Notes under the pieces: model-generated
Seen by the model: the letters and a program-made list of their open reading frames with translations, nothing else
What the model was told of the DNA's origin: nothing
Database searches by the model: none
In this document: positions 1 to 7,764 of the stretch, piece after piece
Numbering within the stretch: position 1 is the stretch's first letter
How the letters are laid out: each line of letters starts with the position of its first letter
Program-made: the position numbers and the translations under genes
Assembly (NCBI RefSeq): GCF_036906915.1
Contig: NZ_JBAKHX010000049.1
Location: 1-58,571 of the forward strand
Origin: Phytohabitans sp036906915
GTDB lineage: Bacteria; Actinomycetota; Actinomycetes; Mycobacteriales; Micromonosporaceae
Length of the DNA: 58,571 nt
Direction: 5' to 3'

Positions 1-360
1 CGGCATCGAACCTAGCGGATCACGAACCCCCGGGCCCGATCACCACCCCTATAGAAGCGTCGACGGGAGGGGCGCGGGCGCCACAGGGACACGGGAGGGG
101 CGCGGGCGCCGCAGCGACACCGGAGGGGCGCGGGCGCCGCAGCGACACCGGAGGGGCACGGGGGGCACGGGAGGGGCGCGGCGCGGGCGCAGCGCCGCCA
201 GCGCCGGGCGGACCGATCGGGGGTCGCGCGATGTGGGTGCCGGCTTCGCCTCGACGGGCGGCTGAGCCGGCTCAGGCGAGGCGGGTCCAACATCCAGAGA
301 GGTCACGGTGAGGCTCATGGTGGCCCAGGTTCGCAGCCACCCTGCAATGCCACCACAGGG
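1..360. other. Gene-free segment downstream of the histidine kinase
   Basis: No convincing gene is seen here. The segment lies after the stop codon of the histidine kinase and is dominated by a GC-rich tandem repeat at about 65-168. Minus-strand open frames exist (for example an ATG at 318) but they translate the repeat into arginine, proline and alanine runs with no recognisable domain, so I do not call them. The window begins inside this segment, so what lies further left is unknown. Confidence 0.6.
65..168. repeat. 28-bp GC-rich tandem repeat, about 3.7 units
   Basis: Three full 28-bp units are visible at 65-92, 93-120 and 121-148, each built on GGAGGGGCGCGGGCGCC followed by a CAG.GACAC block. 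A fourth, decayed unit follows at 149-168. Units two and three differ only at the first base, and unit one differs at a few positions. No CRISPR-like spacers separate the units. The function is unknown. Confidence 0.75.
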
Positions 361-1851
361 TCAGCTATGTCCGGGCTGTGAGCCCGGCAGCCGCACTGTG
401 AACTCGGTGTGTCCCGGCCGGCTAACCACCGACACCGCACCGTGGTGCGCCTCGACCACCGCCGCGACGATCGCCAGGCCCAGGCCGGTGCTGCCGGCCG
501 CTCGCGACCGCGAGCTGTCGCCGCGCGCGAACCGCTCGAACACCTCCGGCTGCAGCTCCGGCGGGACGCCGGGACCGTTGTCGGTCACCCTGATCACCGC
601 GTACCCGTCGGGCTCCGCCGAAAGCGACGACGTCACCACCGTGCCCGGCGAGGTGTGCGTGCGGGCGTTGGCCAGCAGGTTGGCGACCACCTGGTGCAGC
701 CGCGCGGCGTCGCCGGGGACGCTGACGGCCTCTTCCGGTACGTCCAGCCGCCAGTGGTGCTCCGGGCCCGCCACGTGGGCGTCGCTGACCGCGTCGACGA
801 GCAGCGCCGACAGGTCGACCGGCCTGTCCTCCAGCGGCCGCCCCGAGTCCAGCCGGGCGAGCAGCAGCAGGTCGTCGACCAGCGTGGTCATCCGGGCGCT
901 CTCCGACTCGACCCGGCGCAGGGCGTGCGCCACGTCGGGCGGTACCGCTTCGCGGCCCCGGCGGGTGACCTCCGCGTACCCCCGGATGGCCGCCAAGGGG
1001 GTGCGCAGTTCGTGGCTGGCGTCCGCCACGAACTGGCGTACCCGGGTCTCGCTGGCCTGCCGTGCGACGAGCGCGTTGGCCACGTGGCCGAGCATGCGGT
1101 TGAGCGCGGCCCCGACCTGGCCGACCTCGGTGCGCGGGTCGGTGTCGCCCTCCGGCACGCGGACCGACAGCGCGACCTCGCCGCGGTCGAGCGGCAGCTC
1201 GGCGACGCGGCTCGCGGTCGCGGCGACCCGGCGCAGCGGGCGCAGGGAAGCCCCGATGATGAGCGCTCCGATGCCGGCGGCGAGCAACACTCCGCCCGCC
1301 ACCACGGCGACCTCCACTCCGATCATGCGCAGCACGGTCGCCGAGGCGGTGTCGAGCGGCACCGCGACGACGTACGTGTACCCGTCGGGGCACAGCACCG
1401 CGGCGGCTCGGTAGGTGCCCAGCTGGGGGACGTCCACGGTGTGGATGTCGCCGTCGACCGCCACCTGGCTGAGGACCGCCTCCTGGGCGTCGGCCGCCGG
1501 ATTGTCGCCCCCGTAGGCCGTCAGCTTCGCGACCGCCGAACCCTTCACCTCGGTCCCGGCGAGCTTGACGACCACGGTGCCCGCCGCCTGGCCCGGGGTC
1601 AGGAGCGGCCGCTGCTCCGGCTGCTGCGGTCCCCCTGGTTTGTTTCCGCCCTTGGGATCCGCGCCCTTGAAATTGTCGGCGAAGCGATTCGCGCCCGCGA
1701 CGACCTGGGTGTCGACCTGGTCGTAGAGGTAGTCACGCAGGGACAGCGTGGTCACCACGCCGATGATCAGGGACACCACGGCCAGCAGCGCGACCATGGT
1801 GGCGATCAGGCGGGCACGCAGCGACCAGCTACTCCGCCGGTTTGAGGACAT
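361..1851 (-). CDS. Membrane sensor histidine kinase (HAMP-HisKA-HATPase)
   Basis: This is a 496-residue sensor kinase that would autophosphorylate and pass phosphate to the response regulator encoded just upstream. Two membrane helices are seen at about residues 12-36 and 174-200, flanking an extracytoplasmic sensor region of about 135 residues rich in Gly, Pro and Lys. A HAMP linker follows, then the H box DASHELRTPL with His280, and a C-terminal ATPase domain with DNGPGVPPE and GSTGLGLAI. It resembles the MprB/TcrY type. Its start codon overlaps the end of the regulator gene by 23 bp, so the two are translationally coupled. The signal sensed cannot be told from sequence. Confidence 0.93.
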   Translation of the reverse strand: MSSNRRSSWSLRARLIATMVALLAVVSLIIGVVTTLSLRDYLYDQVDTQVVAGANRFADNFKGADPKGGNKPGGPQQPEQRPLLTPGQAAGTVVVKLAGTEVKGSAVAKLTAYGGDNPAADAQEAVLSQVAVDGDIHTVDVPQLGTYRAAAVLCPDGYTYVVAVPLDTASATVLRMIGVEVAVVAGGVLLAAGIGALIIGASLRPLRRVAATASRVAELPLDRGEVALSVRVPEGDTDPRTEVGQVGAALNRMLGHVANALVARQASETRVRQFVADASHELRTPLAAIRGYAEVTRRGREAVPPDVAHALRRVESESARMTTLVDDLLLLARLDSGRPLEDRPVDLSALLVDAVSDAHVAGPEHHWRLDVPEEAVSVPGDAARLHQVVANLLANARTHTSPGTVVTSSLSAEPDGYAVIRVTDNGPGVPPELQPEVFERFARGDSSRSRAAGSTGLGLAIVAAVVEAHHGAVSVVSRPGHTEFTVRLPGSQPGHS

Positions 1852-2566
1852 AGCCCGCGCCCCGCAGCGTATGGATCATCGGTGGGCGCCCGGCGTCGAT
1901 CTTCTTGCGCAGGTACGAGATGTAGAGCTCGACGACGTTGGCCTGGCCACCGAAGTCGTAGTTCCACACCCGGTCCAGGATCTGCGCCTTGCTCAACACC
2001 CGGCGCGGATTGCGCATCAGGAAACGCAGCAGCTCGAACTCGGTCGCCGTCAGCGTCACCAGGTCGCCGCCGCGGCGCACCTCGTGGCTGTCTTCGTCGA
2101 GGCTGAGGTCGCCGACGACCAGGGTCGCGTCGTCGCGTACCGTGCCGACGCCCGCCCGTCGCATCAGCGCCCGCAGCCGCGCGACCACCTCTTCCAGGCT
2201 GAACGGCTTGGTGACATAGTCGTCGCCGCCCGCCGTGAGCCCGGCGACCCGGTCCTCCACGGCGTCGCGGGCGGTGAGGAAGAGCACCGGCACGTCGGGC
2301 GAGTTCCCCCGCATGCGGCGCAGCACCTCCAGTCCGTCGAGGTCGGGCAGCATGACGTCGAGGACCACGGCGTCCGGTTCGAAGTCCTTGGCGAGGCGAA
2401 CAGCGCTCATCCCGTTGGCGGCCGTGCGGACCTGCCACCCCTCGTAGCGCAGCGCCATCGACAACAGGTCGGTGAGGGTTGGTTCGTCGTCGACGACGAG
2501 CACCCGCACCGGCTCGCCGTCGTGGCGGCGCAGCTCGGGGCCGGCCTGCCGCGTGTTCATGCTCAT
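1829..2566 (-). CDS. OmpR/PhoB-family response regulator
   Basis: This 245-residue regulator has a receiver domain with the acidic pocket VVDDEP near residue 25, phosphoacceptor Asp70 in VVLDVMLPDL and the conserved lysine in VTKPFS. A winged-helix DNA-binding domain follows, with the typical ending IHTLRGAGYVLKP. The open frame reaches back to 2785, but I choose the ATG at 2566 (a second ATG is at 2560) because AAGGA stands just before it and the family fold begins shortly after. It is the first gene of a two-gene operon with the kinase. Palindromic and direct-repeat sequences upstream (2601-2665) may be autoregulatory sites. Confidence 0.93.
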   Translation of the reverse strand: MSMNTRQAGPELRRHDGEPVRVLVVDDEPTLTDLLSMALRYEGWQVRTAANGMSAVRLAKDFEPDAVVLDVMLPDLDGLEVLRRMRGNSPDVPVLFLTARDAVEDRVAGLTAGGDDYVTKPFSLEEVVARLRALMRRAGVGTVRDDATLVVGDLSLDEDSHEVRRGGDLVTLTATEFELLRFLMRNPRRVLSKAQILDRVWNYDFGGQANVVELYISYLRKKIDAGRPPMIHTLRGAGYVLKPAE

Positions 2567-3049
2567 CACGTCCTTCATGCTGGCCGCGCAGGCTGTGCCA
2601 ACCCTAGGCCGTTTCTGTGCGCCGGCTGTGAGGATTTCACAGGTCCGGCACAGCTTGACCCTAGGGCCGCCCCAGCCGCCGCACGCACGCTTTGTGGCAT
2701 GGATGACCTTCGGGTGGCGGTCACGGACCAGACCGCGCTGCGCGCGGCCCGCAACCTGGCACAGGCGCGGGTCGCCCAGACGCACGCACCCGCCGCACCA
2801 GCCTCAGAGCCGCCGGATCTCCCGGCCGCATGCCCGGCCCGCAGATCTTGCACTTGTCGGGCCGAAGGTCGACCAGGTCCTGTGCCGGCGTGGGGGCCGG
2901 AGCGAGGGCGAGGCCCAGGCAGCGTCCGGCAAGGCGGGCGAAAGGTCGCATACCGGCGCCGCCGGTCGTCGTCTGAGCCCGCCGCAGCCCGGTCACCCAC
3001 TTCGACACAGGCCCTAGATCCACATATCGGCGACCCCCACGGGCGCGGG
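2567..3049. promoter_or_regulatory. Upstream region of the two-component operon
   Basis: This 483-bp gap precedes the response regulator and should contain its promoter. On the minus strand two direct copies of CCTAGGGT (plus-strand positions 2601-2608 and 2658-2665) lie on either side of several CACAG/CTGTG half-sites. One pair forms the inverted repeat CTGTGA-N5-TCACAG at 2626-2642. OmpR-family regulators bind direct repeats of this size, so autoregulation is plausible but not shown. The rest of the gap may include a small plus-strand ORF (see 2699-3061). Confidence 0.45.
2626..2642. promoter_or_regulatory. Inverted repeat CTGTGA-N5-TCACAG
   Basis: This is a perfect 6-bp inverted repeat with a 5-bp spacer, 60 bp upstream of the response-regulator start. 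It sits between the two CCTAGGGT direct repeats. It could be an operator or promoter element of the two-component operon. Confidence 0.4.
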
Positions 3050-3061
3050 TTACGGGGCTAG
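2699..3061 (+). CDS. Possible small ORF, unrecognised (120 codons)
   Basis: An ATG at 2699 opens a frame beginning MDDLRVAVTDQTALRAARNL, whose first 45 or so codons show the strong G/C third-position bias of real genes here. After roughly codon 50 the bias disappears and the translation becomes Arg/Ser-rich, so this may be a decayed or frameshifted gene whose true 3' end is lost. It would run opposite to both neighbours and overlap the SWIM gene by 12 bp. No domain is recognised and no good ribosome binding site is seen. Confidence 0.25.
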   Translation: MDDLRVAVTDQTALRAARNLAQARVAQTHAPAAPASEPPDLPAACPARRSCTCRAEGRPGPVPAWGPERGRGPGSVRQGGRKVAYRRRRSSSEPAAARSPTSTQALDPHIGDPHGRGLRG

Positions 3062-3880
3062 GGAGCGGTACAGGGGGCGTAGGCGCTCCAGCAGGCCCGG
3101 GCCGCCCAGCAGCGGGCCCGGCGCCGGGAGCTGGCGCAACAGGAGGTCGGGGTCGGTGTCCAGGGTCTGCGGGCGCGACGGCAAGGGATGGGGTGGGAGC
3201 CAGAAGCGGTCCAGCGTCTCCTCCAGCGGCGTGTCGGGCACGTCGGTCAGCACAGGCGCCGTACCCACCGCCACAGCAGCGGGCGCCCGCCGGGTACGCG
3301 CCGCAGGCCCGCGCAGCCGCGCCAGCAGCGCCTCCCGCGACCGCCCCCGCCAGTGCAGGATCTGGAACGGGTCGGCGTCGAACGCCTCCGCCAGCAGGTA
3401 GAAGGTCGCCGCCAGATGCTTGCACGGCACCGCGTGGTCAGGGCACGAGCAGCGCATGTCGAGTTCGCCGATGGTGCGCGGGAACAGCGGCGCACCGCCC
3501 TCTTCGAACAGCCGCTCCAGGTCCGGCGGCAGGTCGCCGGCCAGCAGCCGGGCGCTGTAGATGGCCTGCGCCGCGAGCGTGTTCTCGATCCGCGTCCACA
3601 CCGCGTCGGTAAACGGCGCCAGCCCGACCCGCACCTGGTACGGCGTGGCGCGCGAGCCCTGCACCGACGCGGTGACCGCGCCGGGCGACACATCGAGCGA
3701 GAGCACCTGGCCGGCGCGCGCGTACGACCGACCGCGGGTGAGCCGGGTGCCGACCGCGAACGACTCCAGCACGTCGAGGAACCGCCGCGACCACCACGAC
3801 TCGCCGATCTTGCCGCGGGCGCTGCGCGCCTTGAGCCCGCCGTCGACCTTCCGGGTCCGCCCGTACACGTGGTAGCTCAT
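3050..3880 (-). CDS. SWIM zinc-finger protein, partner of SNF2 helicase
   Basis: This is a 276-residue protein carrying a SWIM zinc-binding motif, CSCPDHAVPCKHLAA, in its middle. SWIM domains bind DNA or protein. The start is the ATG at 3880, which forms an ATGA overlap with the stop of the upstream helicase gene, so the two proteins are probably made in step. The open frame extends back to 3949, but that extension is inside the helicase gene. SNF2-SWIM pairs of this kind are common in actinobacterial chromosomes. The exact job is unknown, and DNA repair or nucleoprotein remodelling is an inference from the partner. Confidence 0.88.
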   Translation of the reverse strand: MSYHVYGRTRKVDGGLKARSARGKIGESWWSRRFLDVLESFAVGTRLTRGRSYARAGQVLSLDVSPGAVTASVQGSRATPYQVRVGLAPFTDAVWTRIENTLAAQAIYSARLLAGDLPPDLERLFEEGGAPLFPRTIGELDMRCSCPDHAVPCKHLAATFYLLAEAFDADPFQILHWRGRSREALLARLRGPAARTRRAPAAVAVGTAPVLTDVPDTPLEETLDRFWLPPHPLPSRPQTLDTDPDLLLRQLPAPGPLLGGPGLLERLRPLYRSLAP

Positions 3881-6800
3881 TCGACCACCGCCCCGGCCTC
3901 CAGCGCGAACAGGGTACGCAGCTCCGATGTGGACAGCTCCGTCAGCCACTGCTCACCGGCGCCCACGATGCGAGCGGCCAGCCCGCGCTTCTCCCGGATC
4001 ATCTCGGAGATCTTCTCCTCGACAGTGCCGGCACACACGAACTTGCGCACCTGCACCGCCCGCCGCTGCCCGATCCGGTACGCCCGGTCGGTCGCCTGAT
4101 CCTCCACCGCCGGGTTCCACCAGCGGTCCACATGCACCACATGGTTGGCCGCGGTCAGCGTCAGCCCCGTGCCGCCCGCCTTCAGCGACAGCACGAACAG
4201 CGATGGCCCGCCGTCATCCTGGAACCGCGCCACCATCGCATCGCGGTCCTTCTTGGACACTCCACCGTGGAGATACAGCACCTCGCGGCCCGTGCGCCCC
4301 GACAGGTGCGCGCGCAGCATCGCGCCGAACTCGGCGTACTGCGTGAACAGCAGCGCCTTCTCCCCCGCCGCCAGCACCTCGTCGAGGATCTCCTCCAGCC
4401 GCGCCAGCTTGCCCGACCGGCCCGCCATCCGGGTGCCGTCATGCAGGAACTGAGCCGGATGGTTGCACACCTGCTTGAGCTTCGTCATCGTGGCCAGCAC
4501 CAGCCCGCGCCGCTCGATGCCCTCACTCGACTCGATCCGGGCCAGCATGTCGTCGACGACCGCCTGATACAGCGACGCCTGCTCGCCGGTGAGGTTGCAG
4601 AGCACCTCCATCTCCAACTTCTCCGGCAGGTCCGAGATGATCGACTTATCGGTCTTGAGGCGCCGCAACACGAACGGCCCCGTGATCCGCCGCAGCCGCT
4701 CGGCCGCCTCCTCGTCGCCGTGCCGCTCCACCGGCTCCGCGTACTTCCGCTTGAATGCCGCCGCCGCGCCCAGCAGCCCCGGATTCGCGAACTCCATGAT
4801 GGACCACAGGTCGGCCAACCGGTTCTCCACCGGCGTACCCGTCACCGCAACCCGGTGCCGCGCCGGCAGCGCCCGCACCGCCGCCGCCTGCCGCGTGGCC
4901 GCGTTCTTGATGGCCTGCGCCTCGTCGACGACCACCCGGTGCCACGCGACCTCACCCAGCGCCTCCGCGTCGCGCGCCGCGATCGCGTACGTGGTGACGA
5001 CGACGTCCGCGGCGCGCACGGCCGCCGCGAACTCCGCTCCCCGCGGCCGTTCCGCACCATGGTGTACATGGACCCGCAGCTCCGGCGCGAACTTGGCCGC
5101 CTCCCGCTGCCAGTTCCCCACCAGCGACATGGGACACACCAACAACGTCGGCCCCACCTCAGGTGATTTTCCTGACATTAGGGCTAAAAGCTGTATAGTT
5201 TTACCCAAACCCATATCATCTGCCAGAATGCCGCCCAATCCCAGCGACTCGAGGAAGCTGAGCCAGGCCAGGCCGCGCTTCTGGTACGGACGCAGGGTGC
5301 CGGTGAAACCGGGTGGCGGCTCCACCGGAGCCATGTGCCGCTCGGCCTGGCCGGCCAGCAGGTCTCCCAGCGCCCCGTCAGCCGTGACCGCGAGCACGGG
5401 GAGCGCGTCCGGGTCGTCCTCCAGCGACAGTCCAAGGTGGAGCAGCTCGCCGACCGTCATCTCGCCGCCGGACTTGAGCAGCTTGAGCCCGGCAGCGAGC
5501 CGCTTGGCGTCGAGCTCGACCCACTGCCCGCGTAGCCGCACGAGCGGCGTCTTCAGTTTGGCGAGCGTGCGCAGTTCGCTCTCGGAGAGCGGCTCGTCGC
5601 CGAGTGCCAGCTCCCATTTGTAGTCCACGATGGACGACATGCCGACGGCGTTGCGGCCAGCGACGGTGCCGGGCGCGGTGCGGGTCTTGGCGTTCAGGCG
5701 GGCACCGAGACGCGAGCCGGGCTTGCCCCACCAGGTGGGCAGCAGCACGCCGAACCCGGCCGCGTGCAGCAGTGGCGCTCCCTCGCGCAGGAACCGGTGC
5801 GCGCCTGCGGCGTCGACGGCGAGCGTGCTGGGCTTGGCGGTGCGCAGGGCGTCGTCGAGTTCGGGCCACAGGCGGCTGGCGCGGCCAAGCTCGGTGAGCA
5901 GGGTCTCGCGCGGGGCGTCGAGGTGCCGGGCGAGGGCGCGCAGGGCGCCGCGGGAGCGCCACACGCTTTCGGCGTCGACGACGAGGCTGGGCTCGTCGGC
6001 CGCCTGGAGGGCGAAGTCGACCCGCCAATCCTGCACCTCGTCGGACTGTGGTTCGACGAGCCGGAAGCAGGCGCGCACGGCTCCGCCGGCGGCGTCGCGC
6101 TGCCATTCGGCGAGTTCGGCGGCGAGGGCCGCGATGTCGGATGGGTCGGCGGTGAAGTGCCGCTCGTATCCGGTGAGCGCCGCCAGCCAGGCGCCGGTGG
6201 CGGTGCCACGGCCGCCGGCGATGCGCGCGCCGGTGGTGCGGGCGGCGGCGTCGACGAGCGCGTCGAGTGCCGCGGCGGTGATCTCGGCAGGGCTGCCGCC
6301 GGCGGCGCGCGCGGCGGGCGGCAGGGCCGCCGCGAGCGATTGCGCCCATATGCCGTCCGCCCCGGTGAGCAACGGCCGCCACAGGGCCAGCGCCCTGCTG
6401 GCTGGCCCGGGGGCTGCAAAGGCGGCGCCTTCCCTCGCGCGGCGCACCGACTTCGTCGGCGCGTCGCTCGGTCCAGGCGACGCCGGCCCCTGGCCCGGGG
6501 TCGCGGGGTCAGGCGCGAGCGTGGGGAGCAGGCGGCCGCGGTGGACGAGGTCGACGGCGAAGTCGGCCACTTCGGCCAGGTGGCGCAGCGACGCGCCGTA
6601 CAGCAGGTCGTCGTCGTCGAGGGCCCGGAGCAGCGGAAGCGCGTCGTCGGGCGCCAGCTCCAGCACGGGTACGCGCCAGGTGGCGAGCGCCACCGGCGCG
6701 CGGGGTGGCGGCTCTGGGCGTACCAACTCGGGCGAATCGACGGGCCGGCCGGCGGCGGTCGGAAGGCCTAGCGCGACGGTGGCCTGGGTGGCTTTTGCGG

Positions 6801-6966
6801 CGATCTCGCCGAGCGCGGCGGCGAGGTCGCCGGCCGACGCGGCGAAGGGGTGGGGTCGCTGTTTCGGCGGGCGGCCCGACCGGCGTGCTGGGTCGGCCGG
6901 CGCCGCCGGATCTTCCGCCCACAGGGCCAGGTGACCGTGGTGCCACAGCCCGTGTACGACCAACAC
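3877..6966 (-). CDS. SNF2-family DEAD/DEAH-box helicase
   Basis: This is a 1029-residue ATP-dependent DNA translocase of the bacterial SNF2 type. The N-terminal half is the SNF2-associated region. The motor follows, with Walker A DDMGLGKT, a DEAQ box (VVVDEAQ), GTPVENRL, and C-terminal lobe motifs including LSLKAGGTGL and DRAYRIGQ. The start is taken as GTG at 6966 (MLVVHGLW), which fits the family N-terminus. A much longer open frame runs on to 9468 but is antisense to treZ. Two oddities are seen: a low-GC patch with a TTA codon over Walker A (5161-5230), and a dispersed-repeat sequence read in frame as a Pro/Ala linker (6413-6484). Only 30 bp separate it from the divergent reductase gene. 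Confidence 0.92.
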   Translation of the reverse strand: MLVVHGLWHHGHLALWAEDPAAPADPARRSGRPPKQRPHPFAASAGDLAAALGEIAAKATQATVALGLPTAAGRPVDSPELVRPEPPPRAPVALATWRVPVLELAPDDALPLLRALDDDDLLYGASLRHLAEVADFAVDLVHRGRLLPTLAPDPATPGQGPASPGPSDAPTKSVRRAREGAAFAAPGPASRALALWRPLLTGADGIWAQSLAAALPPAARAAGGSPAEITAAALDALVDAAARTTGARIAGGRGTATGAWLAALTGYERHFTADPSDIAALAAELAEWQRDAAGGAVRACFRLVEPQSDEVQDWRVDFALQAADEPSLVVDAESVWRSRGALRALARHLDAPRETLLTELGRASRLWPELDDALRTAKPSTLAVDAAGAHRFLREGAPLLHAAGFGVLLPTWWGKPGSRLGARLNAKTRTAPGTVAGRNAVGMSSIVDYKWELALGDEPLSESELRTLAKLKTPLVRLRGQWVELDAKRLAAGLKLLKSGGEMTVGELLHLGLSLEDDPDALPVLAVTADGALGDLLAGQAERHMAPVEPPPGFTGTLRPYQKRGLAWLSFLESLGLGGILADDMGLGKTIQLLALMSGKSPEVGPTLLVCPMSLVGNWQREAAKFAPELRVHVHHGAERPRGAEFAAAVRAADVVVTTYAIAARDAEALGEVAWHRVVVDEAQAIKNAATRQAAAVRALPARHRVAVTGTPVENRLADLWSIMEFANPGLLGAAAAFKRKYAEPVERHGDEEAAERLRRITGPFVLRRLKTDKSIISDLPEKLEMEVLCNLTGEQASLYQAVVDDMLARIESSEGIERRGLVLATMTKLKQVCNHPAQFLHDGTRMAGRSGKLARLEEILDEVLAAGEKALLFTQYAEFGAMLRAHLSGRTGREVLYLHGGVSKKDRDAMVARFQDDGGPSLFVLSLKAGGTGLTLTAANHVVHVDRWWNPAVEDQATDRAYRIGQRRAVQVRKFVCAGTVEEKISEMIREKRGLAARIVGAGEQWLTELSTSELRTLFALEAGAVVE
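5161..5230 (-). other. Low-GC codon patch over the helicase Walker A motif
   Basis: These 70 bp are about 40 percent GC (28 of 70), while the rest of the gene is near 70 percent. They encode the span from the DDMGLGKT motif to GKSP using codons such as ATA, AAA, TCA and a TTA leucine codon at 5185-5187. The reading frame and the protein motif are intact. Confidence 0.85.
6413..6484. repeat. Dispersed repeat, copy A, inside helicase coding sequence
   Basis: This segment closely matches 45334-45402. Shared blocks include CCTTCCCTCGCGC, CGACTTCGTCGGCGCGTCGC and GTCCAGGCG. Here it is read in frame within the helicase as a linker containing SDAPTKS. In the other copy it is an intergenic spacer. 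It therefore looks like a repeat captured by a gene. Confidence 0.75.
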
Positions 6967-6996
6967 CTGGCCAGTTTGCCAGAGTAGGTTGGGATC

Positions 6997-7764
6997 ATGA
7001 CTCAACCGACCGTGAGCCTCGCCGGTGGAGGCCAGATGCCGCTGCTCGGCTTCGGTACCTGGCAGCTGCCCGGTTCGCAGGCGTACGACCCGGTGCGGAT
7101 GGCGCTCGACACCGGATACCGGCATCTTGACACCGCGACGATGTACCGCAACGAGACCGAGGTCGGCCGGGCTCTGCTCGACAGCGGGGTGCCGCGTGAC
7201 CAGGTCTTCGTCACGACGAAGCTGCCCGCCGAGCGGGCGGGCCGGGAGCGCGAGACGATCGAGGCGAGCCTGCGCGCGCTGGGCATCGACCAGCTCGACC
7301 TGTGGCTGGTGCACTGGCCGCCGAACGGCGCGGCGCGACCGGAGACGTGGCGCGAGTTCGTGGCCGCGCGGGAGGCGGGGTTGACGCGCGCGATCGGGGT
7401 GAGCAATTACAGCATCGGGCAGATCGACGAGTTGATCGACGCGACCGGGGTGGCGCCGGAGGTCAACCAGATCCCGTACAGCCCGGCGCTGCACGACGCG
7501 AAGCTGCTCGCCGAGCACCGGGAGCGGGGGGTGGTGGTGGAGGGGTACAGCCCGTTCCGCCGCAGCAACCTGCGCGAGCCGGTGTTCGCCGAGGTGGCGA
7601 AGGCGCACGGGGTGACGCCGGCCCAGGTGATCCTGCGCTGGCACCTCCAGCACGAGATCGTGGTGATCCCGAAGTCGGCGACCCCGGACCGTATCAAGGC
7701 CAACTTCGATGTCTCCGGCTTCGAGCTGACGCCGGACGAGATGGCAAGGATCGACGCGGTCTAG
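6997..7764 (+). CDS. Aldo/keto reductase (AKR5-like)
   Basis: This is a 255-residue NADPH-dependent aldo/keto reductase. The N-terminus MPLLGFGTWQ, the DTGYRHLDTATMYRNE segment with catalytic Asp and Tyr, the TTKLP lysine and LVHWP histidine give the complete catalytic tetrad. GVSNYS and the C-terminal VIPKSATPDRIKAN form the cofactor-binding end. It matches the 2,5-diketo-D-gluconate reductase branch, but the physiological substrate is unknown. The ATG at 6997 follows AGGTTGGG. Its stop codon shares the palindrome CTAG (7761-7764) with the stop of convergent treZ. Confidence 0.92.
   Translation: MTQPTVSLAGGGQMPLLGFGTWQLPGSQAYDPVRMALDTGYRHLDTATMYRNETEVGRALLDSGVPRDQVFVTTKLPAERAGRERETIEASLRALGIDQLDLWLVHWPPNGAARPETWREFVAAREAGLTRAIGVSNYSIGQIDELIDATGVAPEVNQIPYSPALHDAKLLAEHRERGVVVEGYSPFRRSNLREPVFAEVAKAHGVTPAQVILRWHLQHEIVVIPKSATPDRIKANFDVSGFELTPDEMARIDAV

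Noticed and set aside
65..168. CRISPR array
   Set aside because: Units are directly adjacent with no unique spacers, and no cas gene is present.
49..318. 89-codon minus-strand ORF downstream of the histidine kinase
   Set aside because: Most of it translates the 28-bp tandem repeat, with no domain, no good ribosome site and repetitive Arg/Pro/Ala composition.
3050..6966. SNF2 helicase plus SWIM protein as an anti-phage defence system
   Set aside because: No nuclease, methyltransferase or other defence gene is adjacent, and this gene pair is widespread in actinobacterial chromosomes. There is nothing here to support a defence role.
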